A stretch of 64,000 bases of DNA, from NCBI RefSeq assembly GCF_002395745.1, contig NZ_DGUN01000046.1, positions 1 through 64,000 of the forward strand, given 5' to 3'. Source of the stretch: Fibrobacter sp. UBA4309. Its GTDB lineage: Bacteria > Fibrobacterota > Fibrobacteria > Fibrobacterales > Fibrobacteraceae. Positions 17,598 to 26,600 of the stretch are shown here, one piece after another. How positions within the stretch are numbered: position 1 is the stretch's first letter; every line of letters begins with the position of its first letter. Both the position numbers and the translations under genes were made by a program. The notes under the pieces were generated by a model. The model was given only the letters and a program-made list of their open reading frames with translations. It was not told the DNA's origin and made no database searches.

Positions 17598-20351
17598 CTA
17601 CTCCAACGTTTTCAATAGCGAATCCACCCTGCGGGTAAGCTGCTTGGCACCCTCGATACTCAAGTGGTCGTAATCGTAGGCCATCTCATCGGTATAGTCG
17701 TGATAGCCCCACTTGTTCTCGTCCAGAATAACCATGTCGAACTTAGAAACCCTTTTTATCAATTTTTCCGCATAAGAGCGTTTAGGCCCGTACGCCCCGA
17801 ACGATCCGGTCTTTCTGTAATCCGGATGTCTCGGGTAGATGACTCCGACAATCTTGATTCCCGCATCCAACGCGGCCTCCACTATTTCGGTATACGCAGC
17901 AAAGCTGGTTTCGACCCACTCCAGCGCGGTAGAATCCGTCGAAAGCGTAGAATCCACCACCAACGGGGCGTTCCCCCATGATTTTGCCGGATACATGAAA
18001 TCGGCGTCGTAAGGCAGAACATCCTTGTTCGCATACGACGGGCAATTTTTCACGGCCTCGATAAACCCTTCTGGCACGCCATTCCTCCAAAAGCCGTGAT
18101 GGGCGTCGTAGGCAATTCCCGGAACAGCCGCATACATCGGGATCCAGTGATCCTTGGCCTGCCTGTAAAACATGTCCGGAGCGACTTCCAGAACCAGGTA
18201 CTTCAAGGTCTTCACATGGTCCAGGATGTAGTTCAGGAATATATAGCGGGCATCGTACATGTCGGCTCCGGGATAAGCCATGTTCAGCACCACCCAGGAG
18301 GGCATTTCCTTGTAGTACAGGCCAAACATCGTTCTGGAACTGCCCAGGGCCAGAACCGTTACGGAATCTTTCATTGTCCAGAACTGTTCCATTTTCTCGC
18401 GGAACACGAACACGTAATCTTCCGAGGTTTCCCTATAGTAGGCTCCAGCGCTGTCCAAGTCCAATATCGTATTCCCATTCGGCGAAGCGCTCTTTTTCAG
18501 CCAAAGGCACGGATGCCAAATTTCGTCCCCTTCGGCAAGCGTCGTGAAGGAACTGTCCTGCAAATTGATGTACAGGACCTTCGTATGCGCCCCGTTCGCA
18601 TTGACCTGGGCGGCAACGAGACCGTCTCCGGACCACTCGCTATGATCGAAAGACGAACCCGACGGGGCCGCAACAGTCCGCAGAAGTTTTCCCGTACTGT
18701 CCGCAATCAGGATCCTTTCGTGCGTGCCATACCTCTTGCCGACAAACGCCCTTCCCGTCTCGCCGCCGAAATCCAGGAACGACACGCGGTTACTCCCGTC
18801 TTTCGCGAGGCTCGCGTTGCAGGCCTGTTCCCCGCCGTACCAAACGGTATCGGTGGCAAGCGACGATTCCGATCCGGCTATGCGCGCCCGCAAAAGAGTC
18901 GAGCCCGTAACGGCGAGGCGGTTATCCGAACTGATTCCGTCGTGATAGGCTCCATCAAAAAGCTTCTGGGGAGTCCCGAATTTCCCGCCATGGAACGGGA
19001 CCTTCCATGTGGACTTTTGCATGAAGGTCGCCTGTTCGGCATTGTTGCCCGCATCCGATACGTACACGATTACGGTATCGCCATTTTCGACGCGCCAGCG
19101 CGGGATGGCTGCATTCGAGACATCCAGCTTGATAGCGGGATCTTTCACGGAATCCAGATTGCGGACATAGACTTCGGACTGCCCCGTGATTCCTTCCACA
19201 CCCGTGCAGAAGGCTACCCATTTGCCGTCGGGAGAAATATCCGGATGGTATACATCGATACTGTCCTCGAATTCATACGCTGTCGGCAAGGCGCTGGTAT
19301 AAGTGATGTATACGAGGTTTCCCGTCATGTCGTTTCGGAGGACCAGCCTGGCCTTGCTCGCTCCCGTCGCCGAAAGCAATGCAGACGTGCTGGCCATGGG
19401 AACAACCCTGCTGGTAACGGAAGCGCCGGAGCGGTCCATCCATGTCGGGTTATTGATGGCGCCAAACGCCAACCTGAATCCAATATATTCCTGCTTGGTC
19501 GCCGACGACACCATATACACATCGCCCCGCGAGCTGGGAACAATAGACTTGCCGACATCGCGATAGCTGCCGCCCTTTACAATTCTCTCGCCTACACCGC
19601 CGCCGTCAGGAGCGCCGACAAAATTCACGACAGTCGTATCGCGGAAATAGCCCAGCCAGTCATTCACCCATTCCATCACATTGCCGACCATATCGCAAAC
19701 AGTGACCCCGTTCGGCGGGAACTTGCACCCCATATGCTTTCTGTAGCTGGAGTTCTCGACAGTCCACGCCTTGGTATAGCTCCATCCCTGCATCGCCACA
19801 AGATTCCATTCCGCCTCGGTCGGCAGGCGGTACCCATTGATTTCGGGATGGAACGAGAAGCCGTCAAGACCGACGCAGTGGCCGCCGTAATCGAACCGGG
19901 CATTTTCATACGTATAGACGGTATCGAAATTCTCTTTCTTGCTCCTCGCATTTGCCATAAGAACAGCATCATAGTATGTCACGTTCGTAACAGGCAGATT
20001 CCTCACCAGGCACTTGACCTTCTTTTCCATCAGGCTGTTGTATTCGTCGCATGTGACTTCCCGGCGGGCAATGGAAAAATCATACGTAAAGACGACCTGC
20101 ATCAGGGGCTTCTCGTTCTGCTTGGCATCTTTCTCCATTGTCCCGAGAATAGCGGTATCGCCCTTGGCATGGATACGAACCATGTCTTCCAGCGTATCAT
20201 TTTCGCTTTCGACAAACCTGCTAGAAGCAGATTCTGTAGAATCGTCATCGCCGTACGACGCCGAATTGGAACAGTCACACAAGGCCAACGCCAACAGGAA
20301 CGTTGCAGGCAACAGCAGAAATCTCTTTATCAAAACGAATTCGCGTTTCAT
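17598..20351 (-). CDS. TIGR02171-family lipoprotein (SUMF1-like + propeller + SGNH-like), copy 1
   Basis: 917 residues, the length of the Fibrobacter paralogous family TIGR02171. A lipoprotein signal (LALALC) is followed by three regions. (1) A formylglycine-generating-enzyme-like (SUMF1) domain, about 88-297, with LPTEAEW (176-182), GNVMEWVNDW (223-232) and KGGSYR; the cysteine pair needed for formylglycine formation is absent. (2) A TolB/WD40-like propeller, about 330-650, with YHPDISPDGKWVAF. (3) An SGNH-hydrolase-like domain, 660-917, with LALGSSRTMFG near 667-677 and the DxxH block YDYDHLS (His896). ATG 20351 overlaps the stop of copy 2 (ATGA). It is probably a surface or periplasmic protein, function unknown. 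Confidence 0.85.
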   Translation of the reverse strand: MKREFVLIKRFLLLPATFLLALALCDCSNSASYGDDDSTESASSRFVESENDTLEDMVRIHAKGDTAILGTMEKDAKQNEKPLMQVVFTYDFSIARREVTCDEYNSLMEKKVKCLVRNLPVTNVTYYDAVLMANARSKKENFDTVYTYENARFDYGGHCVGLDGFSFHPEINGYRLPTEAEWNLVAMQGWSYTKAWTVENSSYRKHMGCKFPPNGVTVCDMVGNVMEWVNDWLGYFRDTTVVNFVGAPDGGGVGERIVKGGSYRDVGKSIVPSSRGDVYMVSSATKQEYIGFRLAFGAINNPTWMDRSGASVTSRVVPMASTSALLSATGASKARLVLRNDMTGNLVYITYTSALPTAYEFEDSIDVYHPDISPDGKWVAFCTGVEGITGQSEVYVRNLDSVKDPAIKLDVSNAAIPRWRVENGDTVIVYVSDAGNNAEQATFMQKSTWKVPFHGGKFGTPQKLFDGAYHDGISSDNRLAVTGSTLLRARIAGSESSLATDTVWYGGEQACNASLAKDGSNRVSFLDFGGETGRAFVGKRYGTHERILIADSTGKLLRTVAAPSGSSFDHSEWSGDGLVAAQVNANGAHTKVLYINLQDSSFTTLAEGDEIWHPCLWLKKSASPNGNTILDLDSAGAYYRETSEDYVFVFREKMEQFWTMKDSVTVLALGSSRTMFGLYYKEMPSWVVLNMAYPGADMYDARYIFLNYILDHVKTLKYLVLEVAPDMFYRQAKDHWIPMYAAVPGIAYDAHHGFWRNGVPEGFIEAVKNCPSYANKDVLPYDADFMYPAKSWGNAPLVVDSTLSTDSTALEWVETSFAAYTEIVEAALDAGIKIVGVIYPRHPDYRKTGSFGAYGPKRSYAEKLIKRVSKFDMVILDENKWGYHDYTDEMAYDYDHLSIEGAKQLTRRVDSLLKTLE

Positions 20352-23044
20352 TTACCTGTTTTTCCTTTTTCAAGGCTTACGATAAGCGAATCCAGACGGC
20401 GGGAAACCTGTTCTGCGCCGAGGATGCTCAGATGGTCATAGTCATAGGCCATCTCGTCGGTGTAATCGTGGTTTCCGTCTTTATTTTCGTCCATCACGAC
20501 AATATTCCATTTCGAAACGCTATCTATCACCGCCTTGGCGACAGAACGCATCGGGCCATAGGCACCGAAAGTTCCCGTATTCTTGTATTCGGGGTGAACA
20601 GGGAAAACAATGCCAATCACCTTTATACCGGCATTTTCGGCCTTGTCCACCATTTCCTTGAACATCAAATAATTTTCATGGAAACGATCCTGGAGATTTA
20701 TTGCCAGCAAGGAATCACTGAGTATGTCGGCATGTCCCCACGATCTTGGCGGGTACATAAACGTTTCCGGATCATAAGGCAGATATTCCTTGTAACGATA
20801 GCTCATGCACGAAGCCACCCTGTCTATAAAGCCATCCGGAATACTGTCCTTCCAGAAATTATGGTTGGCATCGTACGGGTATCCCTTCTGGTTATTGTAT
20901 ATGCGAAGCCAATTGTCAGCCTCATGTCTGTAGAACATGTTCGGAGCAATTTCGATAACCAGGTACTTCAGTTTCTTGAGATGGTTCAACATGTAACCAT
21001 CGAACAAATGCTTGGCATCGTGCAGATCACCCTTGGGGAATCCCATATTCAAAGTTACCTGGGACGGAATCGCCTTTCCATAGATACCAAACATCACCCT
21101 GGAACTACCCAACGCCACAAGCGTCACGGAATCTTTTTGTTCCCAGAAGCGCTGCATTTTTTCGCGCAGCACAAACGCGTTATCTTCGGAATTTTCGTTA
21201 TAATACGCGCCCGCGCTATCCAGGTCCAGCCGAGAATCATAGTGGATATCCCTTTCCACGACCCAAAACGCCGGATGCCAAAGGTCCTTTCCTTCGACAA
21301 GGGTCACGATCGAGGAATCTTCCAGGTCGATATAGACAATTTTCCCGTGATTGCCGCCCGCATCGACAAGAGTCCCGACAATTCCCTTCCCGGCCCATTC
21401 CGTATGGTCGAAACTGTAGCCTGCAGGGGACCCGATACTTTCAATGAGTTCGCCCTTGTTGTTTGCTATCAGCAACCGTTCGTGTGTCCTATAACGCACT
21501 CCCGCAAATTCGCGTCCGGTCTTTCCGCCAAAATCCAGAAAAGCAGTCCTTTTTGTCCCGTCTTTCGAAAGGCTCACATTACAAGCCTGTTCCCCGTTAT
21601 ACCAAACATCATCGATAAAGGCATTGAATATATCGGACTGGAAATCTGCATAGCGGACACGCAAAAGAGTCGATCCGGTAACCGCCAGATGGTTATCGTC
21701 ACTTATACCGCCATGGAAATTCCCCATCAGCAGCAACTCGGGCGTTCCAAAGGCCCCATTCGAGAAACGCACCTGCCATGTGGTCAATTCTATAAACGTA
21801 TACACGTCTTCGTTATTGTCGGCTCCCGTCACAAAGACAATCACCGTATCCCCGGAATCGAGAACCCTCCATCGGGGAATTGATGCCGTCGGGAAATCAA
21901 GTTCTACGGGTTTCGCCGTATCGGATTCCAAGCTACGGACAAAGAGGCGCGATATCGAATGAATTCCTTCGACTCCCGTACAGAAAGCGACCCATTTCCC
22001 GTCTGGCGAAATATCCGGATGATACGCGTCAATGCCATCCTTGAATTCAACGACCGAGGGAGTCCCGCGCCTGGTAAAGTCGATATAGACCAGGTTTCCA
22101 GTCAAGTCGTTCCTGAACACAAGCTTTCCGTCCATCCTTGTCACGGGAACAATCTTCGCTTCATTGCCGCCTTCAGCCCAGTCTATCCATGCCGGATTCG
22201 GGATATTACCGAATGCCAGTCTGAAGCCGACGTAATCCGTCTTTGTGGAAGAAGACACCATGTACACGTCACCGCGGTTAGAAATCTTGATATTTGCGCG
22301 GTTATTGCGGAAGCTCCCTCCCTTTATAATCCTTTCGCCGACGCCCTCCGTGCCGGGTGCCCCCGCAAAGTTGACGACTGTTGTATCCAGGAAAGCACCA
22401 AGCCAGTCGTTAACCCATTCTGCCGCATTCCCGAGCATGTCGCACACGCCCAAAAGGTTCGTCCCTTTTAAACAAGGCTCGTGAAGAACATAATCCGAAT
22501 TTTCCGCAGTCCAGCCATCACTGGCATCCCAGCCGCGGCGGGCGACATAGACCCATTCCGCCTCTGTCGGCAACCTGTAGGCATTCGCTTCCGGGTGGAA
22601 CGCGTATCCTTCCAGGCCGGTGCAGTGTCCTTCGTAGTTATAGTTGACCGACGAATACGTATAGGCGGTATCGCGTCCTTCGCTCTTGCTCAATTCATTG
22701 GCATACAAGACCGCATCGAAGAAAGTCATGTCCGTCGCAGGAACCGAGTCGTTCTCGCAAGCAAGCGGGACTTTCATCAGGGCGTTGTATTCCGCGCAGG
22801 TCACCTCGTTCCTAGAAATGGCAAAATCATAATCAAATTCGACAGTCATTTGCGGACGTTCGTTTTGTTTTGCCAACGAATCGTTCGTGCCAATCACGAC
22901 ACTGGAATCCGTCGATACGATATGCACCATTCCCGGAAGCGAATCCAGCAAAGAGTATTCAGCATGAGGAGTTTCTGGCGAAGGCACGTCTTCGGAATTG
23001 GAACATCCCCACAGCAGAAAAGCAAATAAAAGCGCAAGCCACAT
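20348..23044 (-). CDS. TIGR02171-family lipoprotein, copy 2
   Basis: 898 residues with the same architecture as its neighbours: lipobox LLWGC (Cys14), SUMF1-like domain (LPTEAEWVYVARRGW, GNAAEWVNDWLG, IIKGGSFRNN), propeller (YHPDISPDGKWVAF) and C-terminal SGNH-like domain (VALGSSRVMFGIY, YDYDHLSILGAEQ). It is clearly a tandem duplicate of copies 1 and 3, but diverged enough that the duplication is old. GNAAEW replaces the usual GNV-EW. The stop overlaps the start of copy 1, and copy 3 ends 5 nt upstream, so all three should be translated in fixed ratio. Confidence 0.85.
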   Translation of the reverse strand: MWLALLFAFLLWGCSNSEDVPSPETPHAEYSLLDSLPGMVHIVSTDSSVVIGTNDSLAKQNERPQMTVEFDYDFAISRNEVTCAEYNALMKVPLACENDSVPATDMTFFDAVLYANELSKSEGRDTAYTYSSVNYNYEGHCTGLEGYAFHPEANAYRLPTEAEWVYVARRGWDASDGWTAENSDYVLHEPCLKGTNLLGVCDMLGNAAEWVNDWLGAFLDTTVVNFAGAPGTEGVGERIIKGGSFRNNRANIKISNRGDVYMVSSSTKTDYVGFRLAFGNIPNPAWIDWAEGGNEAKIVPVTRMDGKLVFRNDLTGNLVYIDFTRRGTPSVVEFKDGIDAYHPDISPDGKWVAFCTGVEGIHSISRLFVRSLESDTAKPVELDFPTASIPRWRVLDSGDTVIVFVTGADNNEDVYTFIELTTWQVRFSNGAFGTPELLLMGNFHGGISDDNHLAVTGSTLLRVRYADFQSDIFNAFIDDVWYNGEQACNVSLSKDGTKRTAFLDFGGKTGREFAGVRYRTHERLLIANNKGELIESIGSPAGYSFDHTEWAGKGIVGTLVDAGGNHGKIVYIDLEDSSIVTLVEGKDLWHPAFWVVERDIHYDSRLDLDSAGAYYNENSEDNAFVLREKMQRFWEQKDSVTLVALGSSRVMFGIYGKAIPSQVTLNMGFPKGDLHDAKHLFDGYMLNHLKKLKYLVIEIAPNMFYRHEADNWLRIYNNQKGYPYDANHNFWKDSIPDGFIDRVASCMSYRYKEYLPYDPETFMYPPRSWGHADILSDSLLAINLQDRFHENYLMFKEMVDKAENAGIKVIGIVFPVHPEYKNTGTFGAYGPMRSVAKAVIDSVSKWNIVVMDENKDGNHDYTDEMAYDYDHLSILGAEQVSRRLDSLIVSLEKGKTGK

Positions 23045-23049
23045 AAATC

Positions 23050-25818
23050 CTATTCCATCCCCGTAAGCAGGGAATCCAATCTATGCGTCAACTGCGCAGC
23101 GCCCTTGCGGTTCAAATGGTCCTGGTTTGATGCCATAGCGGCAGGATAATCGTGCTGGCCCATCTTGTTTTCGTCAAGCAAGACAAAGTTGCCGAATTTC
23201 TTTTGCAGGCCTTCCAGGCGTTCCATAATCGCACCCATCTCGCTGCGACGGATTCCATAGCGACCGAACGAACCCGTCTTGCGGAAATCCGGGCTCTGCG
23301 GGAAAACGATTCCGACAACGGTGACATCCTTTTCCCCCGCCATTTCGATTATGCGGACAAGATGGTCAAACGCATTTTCGAACTCCTGCTTATAGGAATC
23401 CAGCCATGTGCTGTCAAAATTGACAAGGTCCCCGTCTCCCCAATTGCCGGACTCGTTCGCGTAGAAGCCCTTTTCCGTCGTGAGCACCATCTTGTAATAG
23501 TCGTTTCCGGGAGCGTCGACAACGGCATCGGCCATTCCGTCGGGAACGCCGTCTTTCCAGAATCCGTGATTCTCGTCGTAGACAAATCCCGGGAAACGGC
23601 GATAGTCTTCATAGAAGAAATTATCCCCAGAATCATTCTTGTACCACAAGTCCATATCCAGCGAGACGAGCAGGAACTTCAAGTTTTCCACATGCGGCAA
23701 GACATAGTTTTCCGCAAGGAACATCGACGTGTACATCGTATTCGGAACCGTCGCCAGATTGACGGACGGATGGGATTCTCCCATCAGGAGCGGATTAAAT
23801 CCGTTCAGCATCCTGGAAGAACCTAGAGCGACAACGCGGGCGACGCCACAATAGCTCCAGAGCAGTTCCAGCTTGTACCTGTAAAAGACTTCCGCTTCGC
23901 TGCCGACCTCGGCAAAATAGACTCCGGCACTATCCAGATTCAGGGACGCCCCGCCAGAATTCTCGCGAGACTGTTTAGACCATAGAATTGGATGCCAAAG
24001 TTCTTCGCCGGCGGCGATATCCATAACGCTGTCATCGTCGAGATTTACCAGGACTATTTTCTTGTGGAATCCGTCCGTATTGGAAAGTGTCGCCACGAGC
24101 ACATCGCCCGATGCCGAATGGATTGCCCATTCCACATGGTCAAAGGAGAATCCCGCCGGGGCCTTGACGCTATGGACAAGTTTTCCCGTACTGTCGGCAA
24201 TCAGGATTCGTTCGTGGACGCCGTACTTTTCTTTTGCAAATTCACGCCCGGGAGCGCCGCCGAAATCTAAAAAGGCCGTACGCTTGCTACCGTCGTTTGC
24301 CAGGCTCACGTTGCAAGCCTGGTTGCTGTCGTACCAAACAGTATCGCGGAAAGTTTCCCCATCCGGAACCCTTGCCCGTAGTTTTATCGATCCCGTAACG
24401 GCAAACTTGCTTTCCATGTCTACACCGCCATGGTAGCCGCCGTCAAACAGTTTCTGCGGCGTCCCGAACTTTTTCCCCATAAAGGGAACGAGCCATGTCG
24501 ATTTCGCCATGAATACGGACTCGTCCTCGTTGTTTCCGGAATCCGTCACATAGACGATAACGGTATCGCCATTATCCAATACGCGCCAACGCGGAATCGT
24601 CGCCGATTCCACATCCAGCTTTATCAAGTTCGTATCATACGAATTCAAAGTTCTCACATAAACAGCCGACTTTCCGGTAAGGCCTTCCATCTTGGTAGAG
24701 AAGGCGACCAGGCGTCCGTCGGGAGACACATCCGGATGATAGGCATCGACCGAAGCCTTCAGTTCACGGGCAACCGGCATAGGCTCCGAAAAATCGATAT
24801 AGCCGAGATTTCCCGAGACCTCGTTGCGGAACACGAGCTTGGATTTCGACGTACCCAAGGAGGCCCTTATCGTTTGGGCATCCGTAAGGAGCGATACCGG
24901 AGACGCAACGGATTCTCCGGGTTGGTCCAGCCACGCTGCATCCGGAATTTTTCCGTAAGCAAGGCGGAACCCGATATAATCAGCATGGGTCGAAGAAGTC
25001 ACCGTGTACACGTCACCACGGCTTTCCGTATTGATGACGGCGGCATCGTTGCGGTAGCTGCCGCCCTTTACTACACGCTCACCTATGGCGTTCCCTACCG
25101 AAGCGCCCACGTAATTTTCAACCACGGTGTCACGGAATGCGACCATCCAGTCGTTCACCCATTCCATCACATTGCCCGCCATGTCGCAGACATACGCCTT
25201 ATTGGCCGGCAACGAACAGATTTCGTGTTTCCTGAAATCGGAATTGCCAGCATGCCACGAGAACATCGTATTCCAGCCCTGCTTTGCCACAAGCGTCCAT
25301 TCCGCCTCTGTCGGCAAGCGGAATCCTTCCGATTCCGGACGGAATGCGAATTTTTCCATGCTGATGCAATGACCCGACTTGTCAAAGAATGCGGCATCGT
25401 AGGTGTAGGCGGAATCCCTTTGCGAAGCGACGCTCTTGGCATTGGCAAAAAGTACCACATCGTAGTACGTCAGGTTCGAGGCCGGCATATCGGCGATTTC
25501 GCATTCCAGCGTCAACTTCAACCCGGCCGCTTCGACTACCCGGTTAAATTCGCCACAAGTAATTTCGTGATACCCGATAGAAAAATCATAATCGAACCGG
25601 GCTTTCATCTGCGTGCCAAGAGTCACCTGCGCTCCGGCCGAAAGCACATCTACAAAGCCGGGAACCCTTCCTTCGCGCACTTTTACCGCGGAATCTTCCG
25701 GGACAGTGATAATGTCATCGTAACCTTCACCATCGCTACACGAGACCATAGAAGACAGCAAAAAGGCCACGCCTCCTACAACCGTCTTGCGCACCAAATG
25801 TCCAAGCCCGAAATGCAT
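23050..25818 (-). CDS. TIGR02171-family lipoprotein, copy 3
   Basis: 922 residues: lipobox MVSC, SUMF1-like domain (LPTEAEWTLVAKQGW, GNVMEWVNDW, VVKGGSYRN), propeller (YHPDVSPDGRLVAFSTKMEG) and C-terminal SGNH-like domain. The last is the most diverged of the three: VVALGSSRMLNGFN at the nucleophile block and SNQDHLNRKGAAQ at the DxxH block, where copies 1 and 2 have YDYDHLS. A TATATT box sits exactly 6 nt before ATG 25818 with no ribosome site, so copy 3 may also be transcribed from its own leaderless promoter, 35 nt after the stop of the transglutaminase-like gene. Confidence 0.85.
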   Translation of the reverse strand: MHFGLGHLVRKTVVGGVAFLLSSMVSCSDGEGYDDIITVPEDSAVKVREGRVPGFVDVLSAGAQVTLGTQMKARFDYDFSIGYHEITCGEFNRVVEAAGLKLTLECEIADMPASNLTYYDVVLFANAKSVASQRDSAYTYDAAFFDKSGHCISMEKFAFRPESEGFRLPTEAEWTLVAKQGWNTMFSWHAGNSDFRKHEICSLPANKAYVCDMAGNVMEWVNDWMVAFRDTVVENYVGASVGNAIGERVVKGGSYRNDAAVINTESRGDVYTVTSSTHADYIGFRLAYGKIPDAAWLDQPGESVASPVSLLTDAQTIRASLGTSKSKLVFRNEVSGNLGYIDFSEPMPVARELKASVDAYHPDVSPDGRLVAFSTKMEGLTGKSAVYVRTLNSYDTNLIKLDVESATIPRWRVLDNGDTVIVYVTDSGNNEDESVFMAKSTWLVPFMGKKFGTPQKLFDGGYHGGVDMESKFAVTGSIKLRARVPDGETFRDTVWYDSNQACNVSLANDGSKRTAFLDFGGAPGREFAKEKYGVHERILIADSTGKLVHSVKAPAGFSFDHVEWAIHSASGDVLVATLSNTDGFHKKIVLVNLDDDSVMDIAAGEELWHPILWSKQSRENSGGASLNLDSAGVYFAEVGSEAEVFYRYKLELLWSYCGVARVVALGSSRMLNGFNPLLMGESHPSVNLATVPNTMYTSMFLAENYVLPHVENLKFLLVSLDMDLWYKNDSGDNFFYEDYRRFPGFVYDENHGFWKDGVPDGMADAVVDAPGNDYYKMVLTTEKGFYANESGNWGDGDLVNFDSTWLDSYKQEFENAFDHLVRIIEMAGEKDVTVVGIVFPQSPDFRKTGSFGRYGIRRSEMGAIMERLEGLQKKFGNFVLLDENKMGQHDYPAAMASNQDHLNRKGAAQLTHRLDSLLTGME

Positions 25819-25824
25819 ATGTTC

Positions 25825-25830
25825 AATATA
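25825..25830 (-). promoter_or_regulatory. -10-like TATATT box, 6 nt before TIGR02171 copy 3
   Basis: TATATT on the minus strand followed by 6 nt and ATG 25818. No Shine-Dalgarno sequence and no clear -35 element. It would allow transcription of copies 3-2-1 and the GT-C-like gene independent of the two upstream genes. Confidence 0.4.
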
Positions 25831-25853
25831 AAAAAAACGCCCTGGACAAGATG

Positions 25854-26594
25854 CTATAACTTGTTCTTGGCCGCGTCCTGGTTGGCCTTTATTCCCGGAT
25901 ATTCCGGGAAAAATTCCTCTGCGAGCCTATACCAGAGAAGCGCATGCTGGGGCTCCCGCTCCAAATAGAGGTTTCCGAGATCAAATGCGGCAAGTCCTAC
26001 AAAAGATTGCGGTGAAAGCGGCCTGAATTCCAGGCCAGTCCAGCGCCCTTCCCTATACTTTTGGCGATACTCCTCGTCTGTATACGTATAGCCACGGCGA
26101 TTCGGTTCCAGGTTCACCCATTTGGGGGCGAAACCGACCTGTCCCCGGCCATCGTCCTGCCCATAGCGCAAAAAGACATGGCCCGGCAACAGAATCGCAT
26201 GGAGCGGCAAGTTTCTAGCCTCGGCAACCATCAGGGCGAGCCAAGAAATTCCCACGCAACCGCCGGTCCGATTCTCGAGAACCTTGAGCGGAAGCACCGC
26301 ATCGTGCGATACGGCCGCATCGCCGGCACCCGCAAATTCGATATTCCAATAATCCCAGAGCAAGGATTTCAAAGAAGCGAGCGCATCCCCGCTTACGGCA
26401 TAGGCGCTATCGAAAAAAGAAAGCCCTTGCGCCCATTCCCTCACGGAATCCAGGCAACCGGGAGCACGCTCCTCGAACGTACACGCCATTTCACGGTAGC
26501 TGACGTTTTTCTTTTGGCCGCTCCACAGAGCAAAAGCAAAGGCAGCCAGGAGCAACAGCGAGAATACGGGCCAGAACAGACGAGAGAACGGCAT
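25854..26594 (-). CDS. SirB1/transglutaminase-like membrane-anchored protein
   Basis: 246 residues. One N-terminal transmembrane segment (about 5-24) anchors a domain with ENRTGGCVGISWLALMVAEA and LPGHVFLRY, the Cys and His of a SirB1-type transglutaminase-like core, plus a later acidic segment WVNLEPNRRG that could give the third residue. The C-terminal stretch FDLGNLYLEREPQHALLWYRL looks like one TPR-type helical pair. It is probably periplasmic. It follows the AlgJ-like gene by 6 nt and precedes the TIGR02171 trio by 35 nt, so it belongs to the cluster. No reaction can be assigned. Confidence 0.75.
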   Translation of the reverse strand: MPFSRLFWPVFSLLLLAAFAFALWSGQKKNVSYREMACTFEERAPGCLDSVREWAQGLSFFDSAYAVSGDALASLKSLLWDYWNIEFAGAGDAAVSHDAVLPLKVLENRTGGCVGISWLALMVAEARNLPLHAILLPGHVFLRYGQDDGRGQVGFAPKWVNLEPNRRGYTYTDEEYRQKYREGRWTGLEFRPLSPQSFVGLAAFDLGNLYLEREPQHALLWYRLAEEFFPEYPGIKANQDAAKNKL

Positions 26595-26600
26595 ACATTC

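Noticed and set aside
18096..20441. Long antisense open frame opposite TIGR02171 copy 1
   Set aside because: It mirrors the real coding strand and crosses the junction of copies 1 and 2; no start signals or domain.
17598..25818. Active sulfatase-modifying (formylglycine-generating) enzymes
   Set aside because: The cysteines required for catalysis are missing and no sulfatase gene is nearby.
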